Below are positions 10,981 to 20,940 of a stretch of 64,000 nt of DNA, piece after piece. The stretch comes from Alentia gelatinosa (Eukaryota > Annelida > Polychaeta > Phyllodocida > Polynoidae): contig OX465584.1 in the NCBI GenBank assembly GCA_950022655.1, positions 59,522,841 to 59,586,840 on the forward strand, written 5' to 3'. A program made the translations under genes and the position numbers. The notes under the pieces were generated by a model. It searched no databases, was not told where the DNA came from, and saw only the letters and a program-made list of their open reading frames with translations. The number at the start of each line of letters is the position of its first letter. Position 1 is the first letter of the stretch.

Positions 10981-11613
10981 TGGGGAAAGTTTAACAATGT
11001 GGTCCTAGGAGAGTTATGCCTGTAAGAGAGGTCCTAGGATGGTTTGCGTTTAACTAGTAAGACAATCATAGCGAGGGACTGTCTTAGCCAAGAACATTAG
11101 CGAGATTGTCCAAAAGTGTTTAACAAATTTGACCCACATCTTACAAACTGTCCTCCACATACCCAAAAGGGTCCTAGATGGGAAACACCTATATAGGTGT
11201 CTTTGATGGTTTAAATACACAATGAACAACCTTATTTATTATTTAACTAGAGGAAATATGTAATGTATGGCATGTAATAAAAAACGGCAGTGTTGGAGGG
11301 GAAATATCTTAAATAATCTGTTGGATTAAAAATGATGAAATTAGTTACTACAACCCCCACTATGTGGCACTACCTGCAGTTCTTAGGAATTCTCCTCCAT
11401 AAGTATCCCACAGCTGTCTTACAGCCTGTTTTTGTCCTAGGCTGGGACCGAATTCAGTCCTAGGAGACTAATTATACAAGTTTTTACACCCTACGGGGGA
11501 CACCACTTGTTAAACAGGAAAGGTCTTTCATCCTAAGATTTGTCTTAGATTGCTGGAATGATCCTAGGAGGATTCTTCTGCTAGGACCAAAACTTATTAA
11601 ACGGTGCCCTGGA
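10981..11613. mobile_element. Element K2 with imperfect inverted repeats
   Basis: GTTTAACAATGTGGTCCTAG near 11005 is imperfectly complementary to CTAGGACCAAAACTTATTAA near 11580. GTCCTAG/CTAGGAC words repeat in both halves. Directly abuts K1. Confidence 0.55.
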
Positions 11614-11650
11614 GCTTAATAAGGAACTGCATAGAAATACTGATTAAATA

Positions 11651-11807
11651 CAATAAAACCCCACTTCTGGGACCTTTAAGGGGATACCCCGCTTAAGGGG
11701 AGAATTTGCTCAGAACAGTAATTCTTATTTAGTTCATTTCAACCCCGCTGATGAGGACACCCCAATTTTGCTCAGAATGGAGGGTCCCCTTAAGCGGGGT
11801 TTTCCTG
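11651..11807. mobile_element. pogo/Tigger-like MITE 1
   Basis: Ends CAATAAAACCCCACTT and AAGCGGGGTTTTCCTG with TA on both sides (11649-11650, 11808-11809). The TIR style and TA target resemble pogo/Tigger elements (Tc1/mariner superfamily). No ORF. Confidence 0.65.
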
Positions 11808-11809
11808 TA

Positions 11810-12540
11810 CAGAGATGGAAAATGGAGGTAAAAGGTGTTTATTACCAATCAAGGTGCACGCAACGCATGTATGAGTTAAACCGTGAGTAATGCATGCGTA
11901 AATCCAAGTCATGCATAATGACAGTTAATATTACCATAGCATAGGTTAGGATGTCGCGGAAGTGCATGTATTGGCTGAATATTGACTTGTTTTCATATAT
12001 ATGTATATATATATATGCCCAGGCCTTATATACGGACGCGTCTTGGCTGTATTTCACACCCGGCGTATATGAGAGGAAATATCCTCTCCCCCCACCACCT
12101 CCCGCCCATTTGTGTTGGTAGAAGTACATGTGTCCTCAGAAGGAACCCCTCCCCCACCTTCCCCCACCCACTCTCCGTGAAGCCCTCTTCACTGGATGCT
12201 TATATACGCCTACAGATGAGGTGTATACACACGAAGAATTGGACGACCTTGTATACGCAAAATACCTACTTAAATACGCCCGGGGCATCCATATGTAAAA
12301 TAATGATGTTCGTGCAGTGTAGATTATGAGTCCATCATATGATGTGATCATCTGCAGCACAGTCTATGTATGCTCAATCCTTTCATCAAGTCTTTCTGGA
12401 AGGTGGGGAGGGAGGCGGTAGGCGTGCTGCTAGCTTGCGCACATGCAGGCGAGTGACCAGGGGCGGGGCAGGTCACGCTTGACCGACCCCACGCTCTGTG
12501 ACGCTCCTTGAGTCTCTTCATTTAAACATCCATATAGTTA
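11810..12540. other. No gene; AT dinucleotide tract
   Basis: A short TA-rich tract at 11995-12016 and C-rich stretches around 12090-12170. No element or gene recognised. Confidence 0.45.
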
Positions 12541-12544
12541 TATT

Positions 12545-12690
12545 CCTCCAAAGATGCCATGAGTTTTTATTGTGGAGTAATCCAACGAGGCAAAGCCGAG
12601 TGAGATCATGTAGCCAACCAAAATGAATGGCATATTCTCAGTGGCTATGGATGGAGTGCGGTTCAGATTTTATCTCAACCCTATCCCTAT
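12545..12690. mobile_element. Palindromic D element (arm class 6)
   Basis: AGATGCCATGAG on the left pairs imperfectly with ATGGCATATTCTC on the right. The core GAGGCAAAGCCGAGTGA is at 12587-12603. It ends near TTTTATCTCAACCC. Confidence 0.6.
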
Positions 12691-12734
12691 GGGGGAAAAT
12701 ACCAGGGGAGAGATACAGGTCGTTAAGCCTATAA

Positions 12735-12805
12735 GACACCGAAATTTGTTCCAGATTCATCCCGACCATCGGCTCGGTGAGAGTCGGGAATAAAATTTTG
12801 GTGTC
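12735..12805. mobile_element. Family B hairpin
   Basis: ATAAGACACCGAAATTTGTTCC pairs (imperfectly) with AATAAAATTTTGGTGTCTTAT around a CATCGGCTCGGTGAG loop. A similar hairpin lies at 58305-58365. Confidence 0.6.
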
Positions 12806-12822
12806 TTATACCTATAAAGCCT

Positions 12823-13394
12823 ATAAGACAGTGACCCGACCATTATGCCTGATCACACCTTTGCCCGACGAATCCGTCGGGTCGGGCAGAATCGGGTCAC
12901 TATACGCACTTCACAGATCCGATTTTAATCGGGTCGGGCATTACTTGCCTTGGGGTAATGACCGACTCTGCCCGACCTTAATCGTGTCGCTGTACGCACT
13001 TCACCGACTGTTCCCGATTCCGAGCAGGCTAGTTTGAATAGCGATGCTACCTATTCCCTAGTCCGATTTACAAGTGTCTTATACCGATTTGTAGGGTAGA
13101 GAGAGGCAAAGATAAATCTGAAAACTGTTTCCCGATTTCTTAATTGGATCCGAAGTTATTATACTTTGATTTATTTTCTATGATTCCAAACCAGTGGCCC
13201 GTGGCTCACCCCGCCTCAGCTCCCGGCGGCTCTCTTTGATCTCAATTGGGTCGCTGTACAAGGTAATAAAATGGAAAGGTGTGATCGGGAAGCATTGCAA
13301 AGGGTATAAGACAGTGACATTCATGTTCCCGATTATAATCGGTGATCGGATTGGTGATAATCTGTGGAAAATGTCGCTGTGTTATGGGCTTTAT
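12823..13394. mobile_element. Family B element, copy B2
   Basis: Colinear with B1 through ATCCGTCGGGTCGG, GCTCCCGGCGGCTCTCTTTG and the terminal AATGTCGCTGTGTTATGGG. No coding capacity. Confidence 0.65.
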
Positions 13395-13755
13395 TAGACA
13401 CCGACATGTAGACTCTTCCCGAATACACCTCCTCCTTTTATAACCTCGTAAAACGACCCCGATTGAGATAAAAGAGAACAGGCGGGAGCAGACCCGGCTG
13501 GGCCCCGGGCCGGGTGATACGTATATATAGGAATGATGCAAAGTTTAATAACTTCTGTTCTATTCAAGATATCACAAAACGGATTTCAAATCTATAATCG
13601 CCTGTGTCTCCCCTACAAATCGGTATAAAATACTCGGGTATAGAATGACAGGATTCATAGCATCACTATATAAGCGGCCTACTCAGAATCGGGAACAGTC
13701 GGTGAAAGTGCGTACACCGAAATCTTAAGGTCGGGAAGAGTCAGTCATATCTGAC
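13395..13755. mobile_element. Family B element, copy B3 (inverted, 5' part)
   Basis: Starts TTAGACACCGACATG and continues into the duplicated block, where ATCCGTCGGGCAAAGG and TCGGTGTCTTATAGAC complete it at about 13910. Opposite orientation to B2, so B2 and B3 form a large inverted pair. Confidence 0.6.
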
Positions 13756-14207
13756 ATGGTGGTAATGCCCGACGCGTCGGGAAAAGCAATAAAATCGGGT
13801 CAGTGAAGTGCGTACATCGACCCGATTGATGCAGATTGTCACAGACCCGACGGATCCGTCGGGCAAAGGTAGAATCGGCCACAGCGGTCGGGTCGGTGTC
13901 TTATAGACTTTACGGTGCGATTTCCTCAAATGGGACGAGTTCACTTTGGAGCGGGAAGATCCTGGGCCGAATTCGTTTCAGGGCGAGTTCTCCAGTATTT
14001 AGAGAAAGGGCCCATGTCGAGGACAAACCAAGCGAAAAATACAGCGATTTCCAGGATCACCAACACCAAATGTCAAGTATCTGAGCTATTATTTTATATT
14101 TCACCTGATCATTGCTTCCGAGACGCTAAGGTATAGGTGGAAGATATTACTATGAAATAATATTTCACGCAAATTTTTGCTGTCAATTCTGGATTTCGAT
14201 GCCGTTA

Positions 14208-14489
14208 GGCCTGGCGTCCACCTACTACGATAGAAATCTAGACCTACCGATATGGCACCGATACCAAAAGTCAATATCGGAGACATATCGGGAAGGTGCA
14301 AAATCGTAGACATATGTCTAGTCATGCCAATCCACCACGCAATGTATGGGGTTTTTATCGGTGTCTAATCGCAGAAACGTGGTCAATTGCCCCGATATTA
14401 GGTGACCTTCCGACGCTATTTTGATTTTGCATCGGGAGGTGTATCGTAGACCATATCGGAGCCATATCGTAATAGGTGGACGCCGGGCC
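14208..14489. mobile_element. Family A element A3
   Basis: GGCCTGGCGTCCACCTACTA after TTA at the left; AGGTGGACGCCGGGCC at the right; ~282 bp. The interior has GATATGG-type words and CATATGTCTAGTCATG near the centre. The LINE poly-A end abuts its right end. Confidence 0.8.
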
Positions 14490-14495
14490 TATAAC

Positions 14496-15233
14496 TTTTT
14501 TTTTTTTTTTTTTTTTTTTTTATTTGTTTATTTATCCTGTAAGGACATCGGTTATAAGCCGGTATGAGTGCCCTTACAGTCTTTTGGTACACCCATACGT
14601 CAATAGAAAAACATCTCAATACTTGGTAAAGTTTACAAATTGGAAAAACCAAATTTCTCTAAAAGAGAAAATACAATATCTTTCGTTTCTAATGCATCAT
14701 AATAAAGTTAATAATCATATCAAGTTCTAGAGTTCCTTTTTAGACTGTTGTATAGAAAAAAAAGTATATGGTGGTTCCACCATCCATGTTCCGTCCTATA
14801 TGCGGATAACAATCGAAATACTGTCATTATACTTAGCACTTAGTTTCCCATCACACACGATCCTAAGTTAGAACCTAACATTTTGAAGATAACAACTTAT
14901 ATTGTCTTACATAAACCTCAACAATCAAAACTACGACTTTGTATCCAGAGTATGACTTAGTGTTCACATATAACATCATCCTGCGAACAATTTCTCCTCT
15001 TACTCAAGACCCAACAGAATTTTTTAATGCCAGTTTTTTCTGTGTACATTTAAAAACGTCGAATGATTTAATATTTTGAATTTCCGGGTTTAACGAGTTC
15101 CAAAGACAAGCTCCTCTGTAAGTCACACTACCTTTAAAGCATTCCACTTTAGGTCTGGTTACCTTAAGAACTAAACCATCACCCGACCTTGTGGTCTTTT
15201 CCCTTTGGTCAAAATATCGTACATCCTTTTTCA
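14496..15233 (-). mobile_element. LINE Y 3' end, duplicated and truncated
   Basis: On the minus strand: the last ~77 codons of the LINE Y reverse transcriptase ORF (stop at 15004), then the 3' untranslated region and a poly-A (plus-strand poly-T near 14498-14521). It is cut at 15233 by the duplication breakpoint. The C-terminal motif WNSLNPEIQN matches the WNSLHPEIQN of the other copy. Confidence 0.8.
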
Positions 15234-16712
15234 ATGGTGGTAATGCCCGACGCGTCGGGAAAAGCAATAAAATCGGGTCAGTGAAGTGCGTACATCAACC
15301 CGATTGATGCAGATTGTCACAGACCCGACAGATCCGTCGGGCAAAGGTAGAATCGGCCACAGCGGTCGGGTCGGTGTCTTATAGACTTTACGGTGCGATT
15401 TCCTCAAATGGGACGAGTTCACTTTGGGGCGGGAAGATCCTGGGCCAAATTCGTTTCAGGGCGAGTTCTCCAGTATTTAGAGAAAGGGGCCCATGTCGAG
15501 GACAAACCAAGCGAGAAATACAGCGATTTCCAGGATCACCAACACCAAATGTCAAGTATCTGAGCTATTATTTTATATTTCACCTGATCATTGCTTCCGA
15601 GACGCTAAGGTATAGGTGGAAGATATTACTATGAAATAATATTTCACGCAAATTTTTGCTGTCAATTCTGGATTTCGATGCCGTTAGGCCTGGCGTCCAC
15701 CTACTACGATAGAAATCTAGACCTACCGATATGGCACCGATACCAAAAGTCAATATCGGAGACATATCGGGAAGGTGCAAAATCGTAGACATATGTCTAG
15801 TCATGCCAATCCACCACGCAATGTATGGGGTTTTTATCGGTGTCTAATCGCAGAAACGTGGTCAATTGCCCCGATATTAGGTGACCTTCCGACGCGATTT
15901 TGATTTTGCATCGGGAGGTGTATCGTAGACCATATCGGAGCCATATCGTAATAGGTGGACGCCGGGCCTATAACTTTTTATTTTATTTTTTTTTTTTTTT
16001 ATTTGTTTATTTATCCTGTAAGGACATCGGTTATAAGCCGGTATGAGTGCCCTTACAGTCTTTTGGTACACCCATACGTCAATAGAAAAACATCTCAATA
16101 CTTGGTAAAGTTTACAAATTGGAAAAACCAAATTTCTCTAAAAGAGAAAATACAATATCTTTCGTTTCTAATGCATCATAATAAAGTTAATAATCATATC
16201 AAGTTCTAGAGTTCCTTTTTAGACTGTTGTATAGAAAAAAAAGTATATGGTGGTTCCACCATCCATGTTCCGTCCTATATGCGGATAACAATCGAAATAC
16301 TGTCATTATACTTAGCACTTAGTTTCCCATCACACACGATCCTAAGTTAGAACCTAACATTTTGAAGATAACAACTTATATTGTCTTACATAAACCTCAA
16401 CAATCAAAACTACGACTTTGTATCCAGAGTATGACTTAGTGTTCACATATAACATCATCCTGCGAACAATTTCTCCTCTTACTCAAGACCCAACAGAATT
16501 TTTTAATGCCAGTTTTTTCTGTGTACATTTAAAAACGTCGAATGATTTAATATTTTGAATTTCCGGGTGTAACGAGTTCCAAAGACAAGCTCCTCTGTAA
16601 GTCACACTACCTTTAAAGCATTCCACTTTAGGTCTGGTTACCTTAAGAACTAAACCATCACCCGACCTTGTGGTCTTTTCCCTTTGGTCAAAATATCGTA
16701 CATCCTTTTTCA
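15234..16712. repeat. Segmental duplication 1, copy 2 (~1,479 bp)
   Basis: Same content as 13756-15233. Here the LINE sequence continues beyond the duplicated block into the rest of Y, so this copy retains the original junction. Confidence 0.85.
15687..15968. mobile_element. Family A element A4 (duplicate of A3)
   Basis: Same as A3 with one or two base changes (for example GACGCGATTTT in place of GACGCTATTTT). Its right end meets the poly-A of LINE Y. Confidence 0.8.
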
Positions 16713-17395
16713 ATTTGAACATGAAATTGGCCAAATGTGCCTTCCGTCTTTCGGTTAAAAGTGGTATCTTAGCCATTCTATGTAGCTTCACAGAGTTATT
16801 TCCATTTCTCAATCCATATATAATTTTCAAACCTCTGTTTTGCAGACTCTGGAACTGTGATAATATACAATTTGCAGTTCTTCCATAAAACACATCTCCA
16901 TAGTCCAGGTACGGAGTAACCATGGCCTTAAAAACATTTAATGCAGCTTGAGTCGTCAGGTATTTCCGAATTTTAGTTAGTAAAAAGATCTTGTGTGCTG
17001 CTAGTTTGATACTATTTGTTGCATGTTTATTAAAATTTAAGTTCGGGTCCATGGTTACTCCGAGGTATTTAAATGAGTATACTCTTTCTATCTCCTTATC
17101 ATTAAGGATAACTTTCAAATCACCCATTTCTTTTACACGTTGGTGAGTACCACAAACCATATATTTGGATTTGTTTTCATTTATAGTGAGTTTATTACTC
17201 CTGCACCATTTGGCTACCATGTCCAATTTTGCCTTAAGTCTAAGACTTGTTTCCCTTCTCTGGGTACCTTGAACAAACACAACAGCATCATCGGCGTATA
17301 AGCGGATTCCATCTTCGTCTACACTATCTACAAGGTCATTAATATATGTTAGGAAAAAAAAGGGACCCAAAATTGAGCCCTGTGGTACCCCACAT
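16483..17395 (-). pseudogene. LINE Y reverse transcriptase, C-terminal part
   Basis: Starts directly after insertion X with the RT motif CGVPQGSILGP, then LYADDAVVF with the catalytic Asp pair, a FKYLGVTMD motif, a DYGDVFYG region and the C-terminal WNSLHPEIQN. The stop is at 16483. The frame runs open upstream into the poly-A of X, so an apparent Met and lysine run come from X and are not part of Y. It continues the frame that stops making sense at 20941. Inactive as it stands. Confidence 0.85.
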
Positions 17396-20300
17396 TTTTT
17401 TTTTTTTTTTTTTTTTTTATTTAGTACTGTAAGAGGGTACATACAGACGAACTCTGCATTGCAGATTTTCAGGTCGTCTTTTCACGTGACGAATTACAGA
17501 GAGTATCGAGCATGAAACAATTCCATTCACTTAGAAGAAATCTATACAAGGTGATGATGTTGGTAATGGAAATGGAGGATACAATGAGTGTATTAAGATC
17601 ACCGATCTCATTGAGACCAGCGTACTCGATTCAGGCAAACCCAGTAGGCTAGTTCAATTGTAGCGCTCAAAATACTTCAGCTTCACATGTTTTTTGAATG
17701 TATAGAGACTACTATTCTGTATTTCAAATGGGAGTTCATTCCAGTAGTTCATACTGTAATAAACAGGGCTTTTTCGGAAGAAAGATGTTTTCGGCCTCTT
17801 TAGTTTAATAGTTCTTTTATGCTGGGTACGAGTCATCGGTTCACTTGTTACCTCAATATCAGCAGCAATTTTCCTCATTAACAAAGTTTTTAAATACTTT
17901 CTTCTATATTCTAGCCTTTGTACGCGACATACCGCGTGCAATTCGTCTGTGGATTTATCCCCTATAATACTTCTCGTACAGATGCGAAGACCCCGATTCT
18001 GTCCAACTTGCAGCTTGTTTCTTAAAGATTGACTAGCCCCTTCCAGAAAATAACCCGGATAGTCAAATATGGGCGCTATTAGAGTAGTGTAGATTCTAAC
18101 ACTTGTCGTTTCATCTATATATTTCCTGATTTTTGCAAACCTAAACAATCTGTAGTTTATCTTTTTTAGAGTTTCGGTTACACATTTTGTCCAGCTGAGC
18201 GTTTCGTCGATCGTTATGCCCAAGTAGGAATACGAATTACAAAGAGGGAGGACACTTTCATCTATGACTAATCTCACTCGTTGTTGGACTTCTTTTACCT
18301 TATTAAGTTGGTACCTCGATCCAAAAAGACAAACCTTTGATTTACTTGTGTTAATTTTCATAAAGTTTGTGTTACACCAATGATCTAACAATTTTAAGTC
18401 TGCATTCAACCTATGTAGAGAATTTTCCTGAATATCATCCGTTGTATATAAGACAAGATCGTCTGCATAAGCTATATGAGAGCAGTTAAAAGAGGTGGTA
18501 ATCATATCATTTATGTAACAATTAAACAATAACGGTCCTAATATACTCCCCTGTGGTACTCCATTACTAACTGGCAAATAACTAGATAAAGTCTCCCCAA
18601 CCCTTACTCTTTGCATCCTATTATTAAGATAATTTTTGGTCCAATCAACAATATAAGAATTAAGTCCCATTAAATGAAGTTTCTCAATTAGAATTTTGTG
18701 ATTAACCCTGTCAAAAGCCTTACTTAGATCAACAAAAATTACCGTGACAACCCTCCCATCATCCCTGTATTTATATAGATCTTGAACAAATTTAGTAACA
18801 GCATCAACAGTGCCCCTTCCCTTTCTAAAACTGAATTGATTTGGGTTTAAAATATCATGTATATCTAGATGTTTGGTGATCGACTTATGAATAACTTTCT
18901 CGATAATTTTCCCCGGTAAGGGCAACAGTGAAATAGGTCTCCAATCACTCACAGATTCAGATATACCGTTTTTCGGAATAGGAACAATGTCCGCTTTAGC
19001 CCACTCAACAGGAAATATTGACACATTTATAGACGTTTGATATAAGTGTCTGAGCTGGTCAATAATAATTGTGAAAACATCCTTCAAGATTCGAGAGTTA
19101 ATATTTCTTACCCCGCTACTTTTTCCTGTATCTATATCGTTTACTAGTTTATATAAGTCAGATAGGGTAACAGTTGGTTTGACCGTTTCAAATTTTGGAT
19201 CATTTTCCATTTGATTATCTGTCTCGTACATAATGTCTTCGGTTGCAGTATCAGACGAAGGATCGCCAATACTATTAAAAAATGCATTCATATAATCTGG
19301 GAGTTTATCCAGCTCAACATAACAACTTGTATCCTTATCAAATAATTTTGGGACTGTAGTGGTGGTTACAGGATCATAGAGGTGTTTAATAGACTGCCAA
19401 CATTTTCTCGGGCTATCCAGTTGTTCTTCAAGTCTGTCTGACCAGTATCGTCTTTTTGCCTCCTTTATTTCTTTGGAAATTTTTTTATTCAAGAGTTTTA
19501 TCTGCTTACCAAGATAAGATGTGCCATAAAGTTTGTACAATTTAGTAAGTTCCTTACGCTCAACAAAAAGATCATTTATAAAATCAGTTATCCAGTAATT
19601 TTTTTCTTTTTTATAAGTCATTTTCTTAACAGGACACTTCCGGTCCAAATATGCTTCTATAGCTTTGAGTATAAAACTCCATTGATAATTTGGATCCTCA
19701 CTCTTGTATAGCGGCCCCCAGTCCATGTGATTTAGGCTACCGTATAGATCTGCTTTACAGTAGTTTCTGTAGCTACGACCAACAAACGATGTTGAAATTT
19801 TTGGATGTATAATTTTGTCTCTTCGTACTAAAATAGCCAAGTGGTCACTTATAAGCACATCATCCACTCTAGGATTGTGTACATGGTCAGAATTTGTAAG
19901 TATGTGATCTAGGCTGGTACCACTTATAGGTCTTGTTACTGAAGTAATATAATTTTTTAGATAATTGTCTCTACAAAACTCTCGTAATTTTTCACTCTCT
20001 TTTGATCCCCTGGCCCTAACATTCACGTTATCATCTCCTAGCAACCATTTCTCATAGTGTTTATACTTATTAGTGTTTAGAATGTCTTGTAAAGCAAGCA
20101 GAAACCTTTCCAAGCTTGTATCAGGTGGCTTATAGTATAAAATCAATAATATCTTCTTATTCCTTTCTTTAGTAACATTCAAGACCAGTACATCGTGATT
20201 ATCATTTGTATTTGTTAACATACAATCTACATTACAATATTTAGCCCAGCTATTTGATACTATACAACATACCCCTCCCCCTGTACCCAAACCCCTATCC

Positions 20301-20940
20301 TGTCTATACAAAGTGTACCCTGTAGGCACAATCATATTATCACTGTGGAGATTTGTTAGCCACGTTTCACCATAGGCCATAAAGTCAATGTCTTTATATA
20401 GATAATTCACCTCATCCTTGTACTTGTGAAGACTTCGTATATTCAAATAACCAAGAGAAAAACCGGGCTTATATTTTTCTTCCATTAGAGAGGTAGGTGA
20501 TTTCTCTACTCACAGTCTTTATCGCGTTTAAGTCATCTATACGACAGTCATTGATGGATGCGTAGTATGAAGGATGGGACGGATGGGTGTGCAGAAAAAA
20601 TGCGGAAGCATCCGGTGATTCCAACTCGGGCAGTGCAGAAGGGGGATGGTCTGGATGCGCCGGGTTGGGTGAGCATAGTGGAGGTTGCTCCATAGAGCTA
20701 GATGATGTTGATTATCCCGTACTTGGGCTCCGGGGCTCCGCAGATCCCAGGTGGCATGCAATGTATATACATAAGTGTCCTTAGGTTATAATTTTTTTTT
20801 TTTTTTTTTTTAATTTGACAAGGTGAAACATGCTAACACTAAAAAAGAAAATACACCTAATACTCTACGTATACATATAGGGACATTGACATGACTAAGA
20901 CAAGCCATGCCTACTAAGTCTAGCAATATATCTACAAAAT
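17396..20940 (-). mobile_element. LINE X inserted inside LINE Y
   Basis: The insertion is flanked by CACAT at 17391-17395 and 20941-20945, a 5-bp target duplication (one base could belong to the poly-A). It has a poly-A (plus-strand T run 17396-17418), a 3' UTR of about 235 bp, one intact 943-codon ORF and a ~455-bp upstream region. An internal poly-A (T run 20791-20811) in the upstream region suggests that 20812-20940 may be a separate 3' fragment or an older insertion. No ORF1 was found. Confidence 0.8.
17654..20485 (-). CDS. LINE X endonuclease/reverse transcriptase, 943 aa, open
   Basis: Encodes the enzyme for target-primed reverse transcription. An apurinic-type endonuclease covers about residues 10-220: LNIRSLH at 14, GETWLT with Glu40, YYKPPD at 117, GDDN at 150-153, SLDHI at 191 and SDH at 213-215. 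The RT covers about 495-770: DWRPISLLP, QFSFRKGRGT, FVDLSKAFD at 584-592, NGVPQGSILGP at 641-651 and YADD at 673-676. The C-terminal WNELPFEIQN follows. No RNase H. The endonuclease has GDDN where GDFN or GDVN is usual, and the RT has QFSFR where QFGFR is usual. The chosen Met sits just before the endonuclease. A 74-residue frame overlaps its start by 17 bases (20469-20693) and may be the remnant of an upstream ORF. This is the only long intact ORF of the window, so X may be fairly young. Confidence 0.9.
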   Translation of the reverse strand: MEEKYKPGFSLGYLNIRSLHKYKDEVNYLYKDIDFMAYGETWLTNLHSDNMIVPTGYTLYRQDRGLGTGGGVCCIVSNSWAKYCNVDCMLTNTNDNHDVLVLNVTKERNKKILLILYYKPPDTSLERFLLALQDILNTNKYKHYEKWLLGDDNVNVRARGSKESEKLREFCRDNYLKNYITSVTRPISGTSLDHILTNSDHVHNPRVDDVLISDHLAILVRRDKIIHPKISTSFVGRSYRNYCKADLYGSLNHMDWGPLYKSEDPNYQWSFILKAIEAYLDRKCPVKKMTYKKEKNYWITDFINDLFVERKELTKLYKLYGTSYLGKQIKLLNKKISKEIKEAKRRYWSDRLEEQLDSPRKCWQSIKHLYDPVTTTTVPKLFDKDTSCYVELDKLPDYMNAFFNSIGDPSSDTATEDIMYETDNQMENDPKFETVKPTVTLSDLYKLVNDIDTGKSSGVRNINSRILKDVFTIIIDQLRHLYQTSINVSIFPVEWAKADIVPIPKNGISESVSDWRPISLLPLPGKIIEKVIHKSITKHLDIHDILNPNQFSFRKGRGTVDAVTKFVQDLYKYRDDGRVVTVIFVDLSKAFDRVNHKILIEKLHLMGLNSYIVDWTKNYLNNRMQRVRVGETLSSYLPVSNGVPQGSILGPLLFNCYINDMITTSFNCSHIAYADDLVLYTTDDIQENSLHRLNADLKLLDHWCNTNFMKINTSKSKVCLFGSRYQLNKVKEVQQRVRLVIDESVLPLCNSYSYLGITIDETLSWTKCVTETLKKINYRLFRFAKIRKYIDETTSVRIYTTLIAPIFDYPGYFLEGASQSLRNKLQVGQNRGLRICTRSIIGDKSTDELHAVCRVQRLEYRRKYLKTLLMRKIAADIEVTSEPMTRTQHKRTIKLKRPKTSFFRKSPVYYSMNYWNELPFEIQNSSLYTFKKHVKLKYFERYN

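Larger units (their letters stand above)
13756..15233. repeat. Segmental duplication 1, copy 1 (~1,478 bp)
   Basis: Starts ATGGTGGTAATGCCCGACGC and ends TACATCCTTTTTCA. Copy 2 directly follows. Only a few substitutions and small indels separate them (for example poly-T length and one extra G near 15485). It holds the end of B3, an F-like fragment, element A3 and the 3' end of LINE Y. The breakpoint truncates the LINE coding sequence. Confidence 0.85.

Noticed and set aside
11995..12016. TATA-rich tract as a possible promoter
   Set aside because: A simple AT repeat with no associated gene.
14416..16209. Paired 74-84 residue frames near poly-T runs
   Set aside because: Shadows of the LINE Y 3' UTR, poly-A and family A elements.
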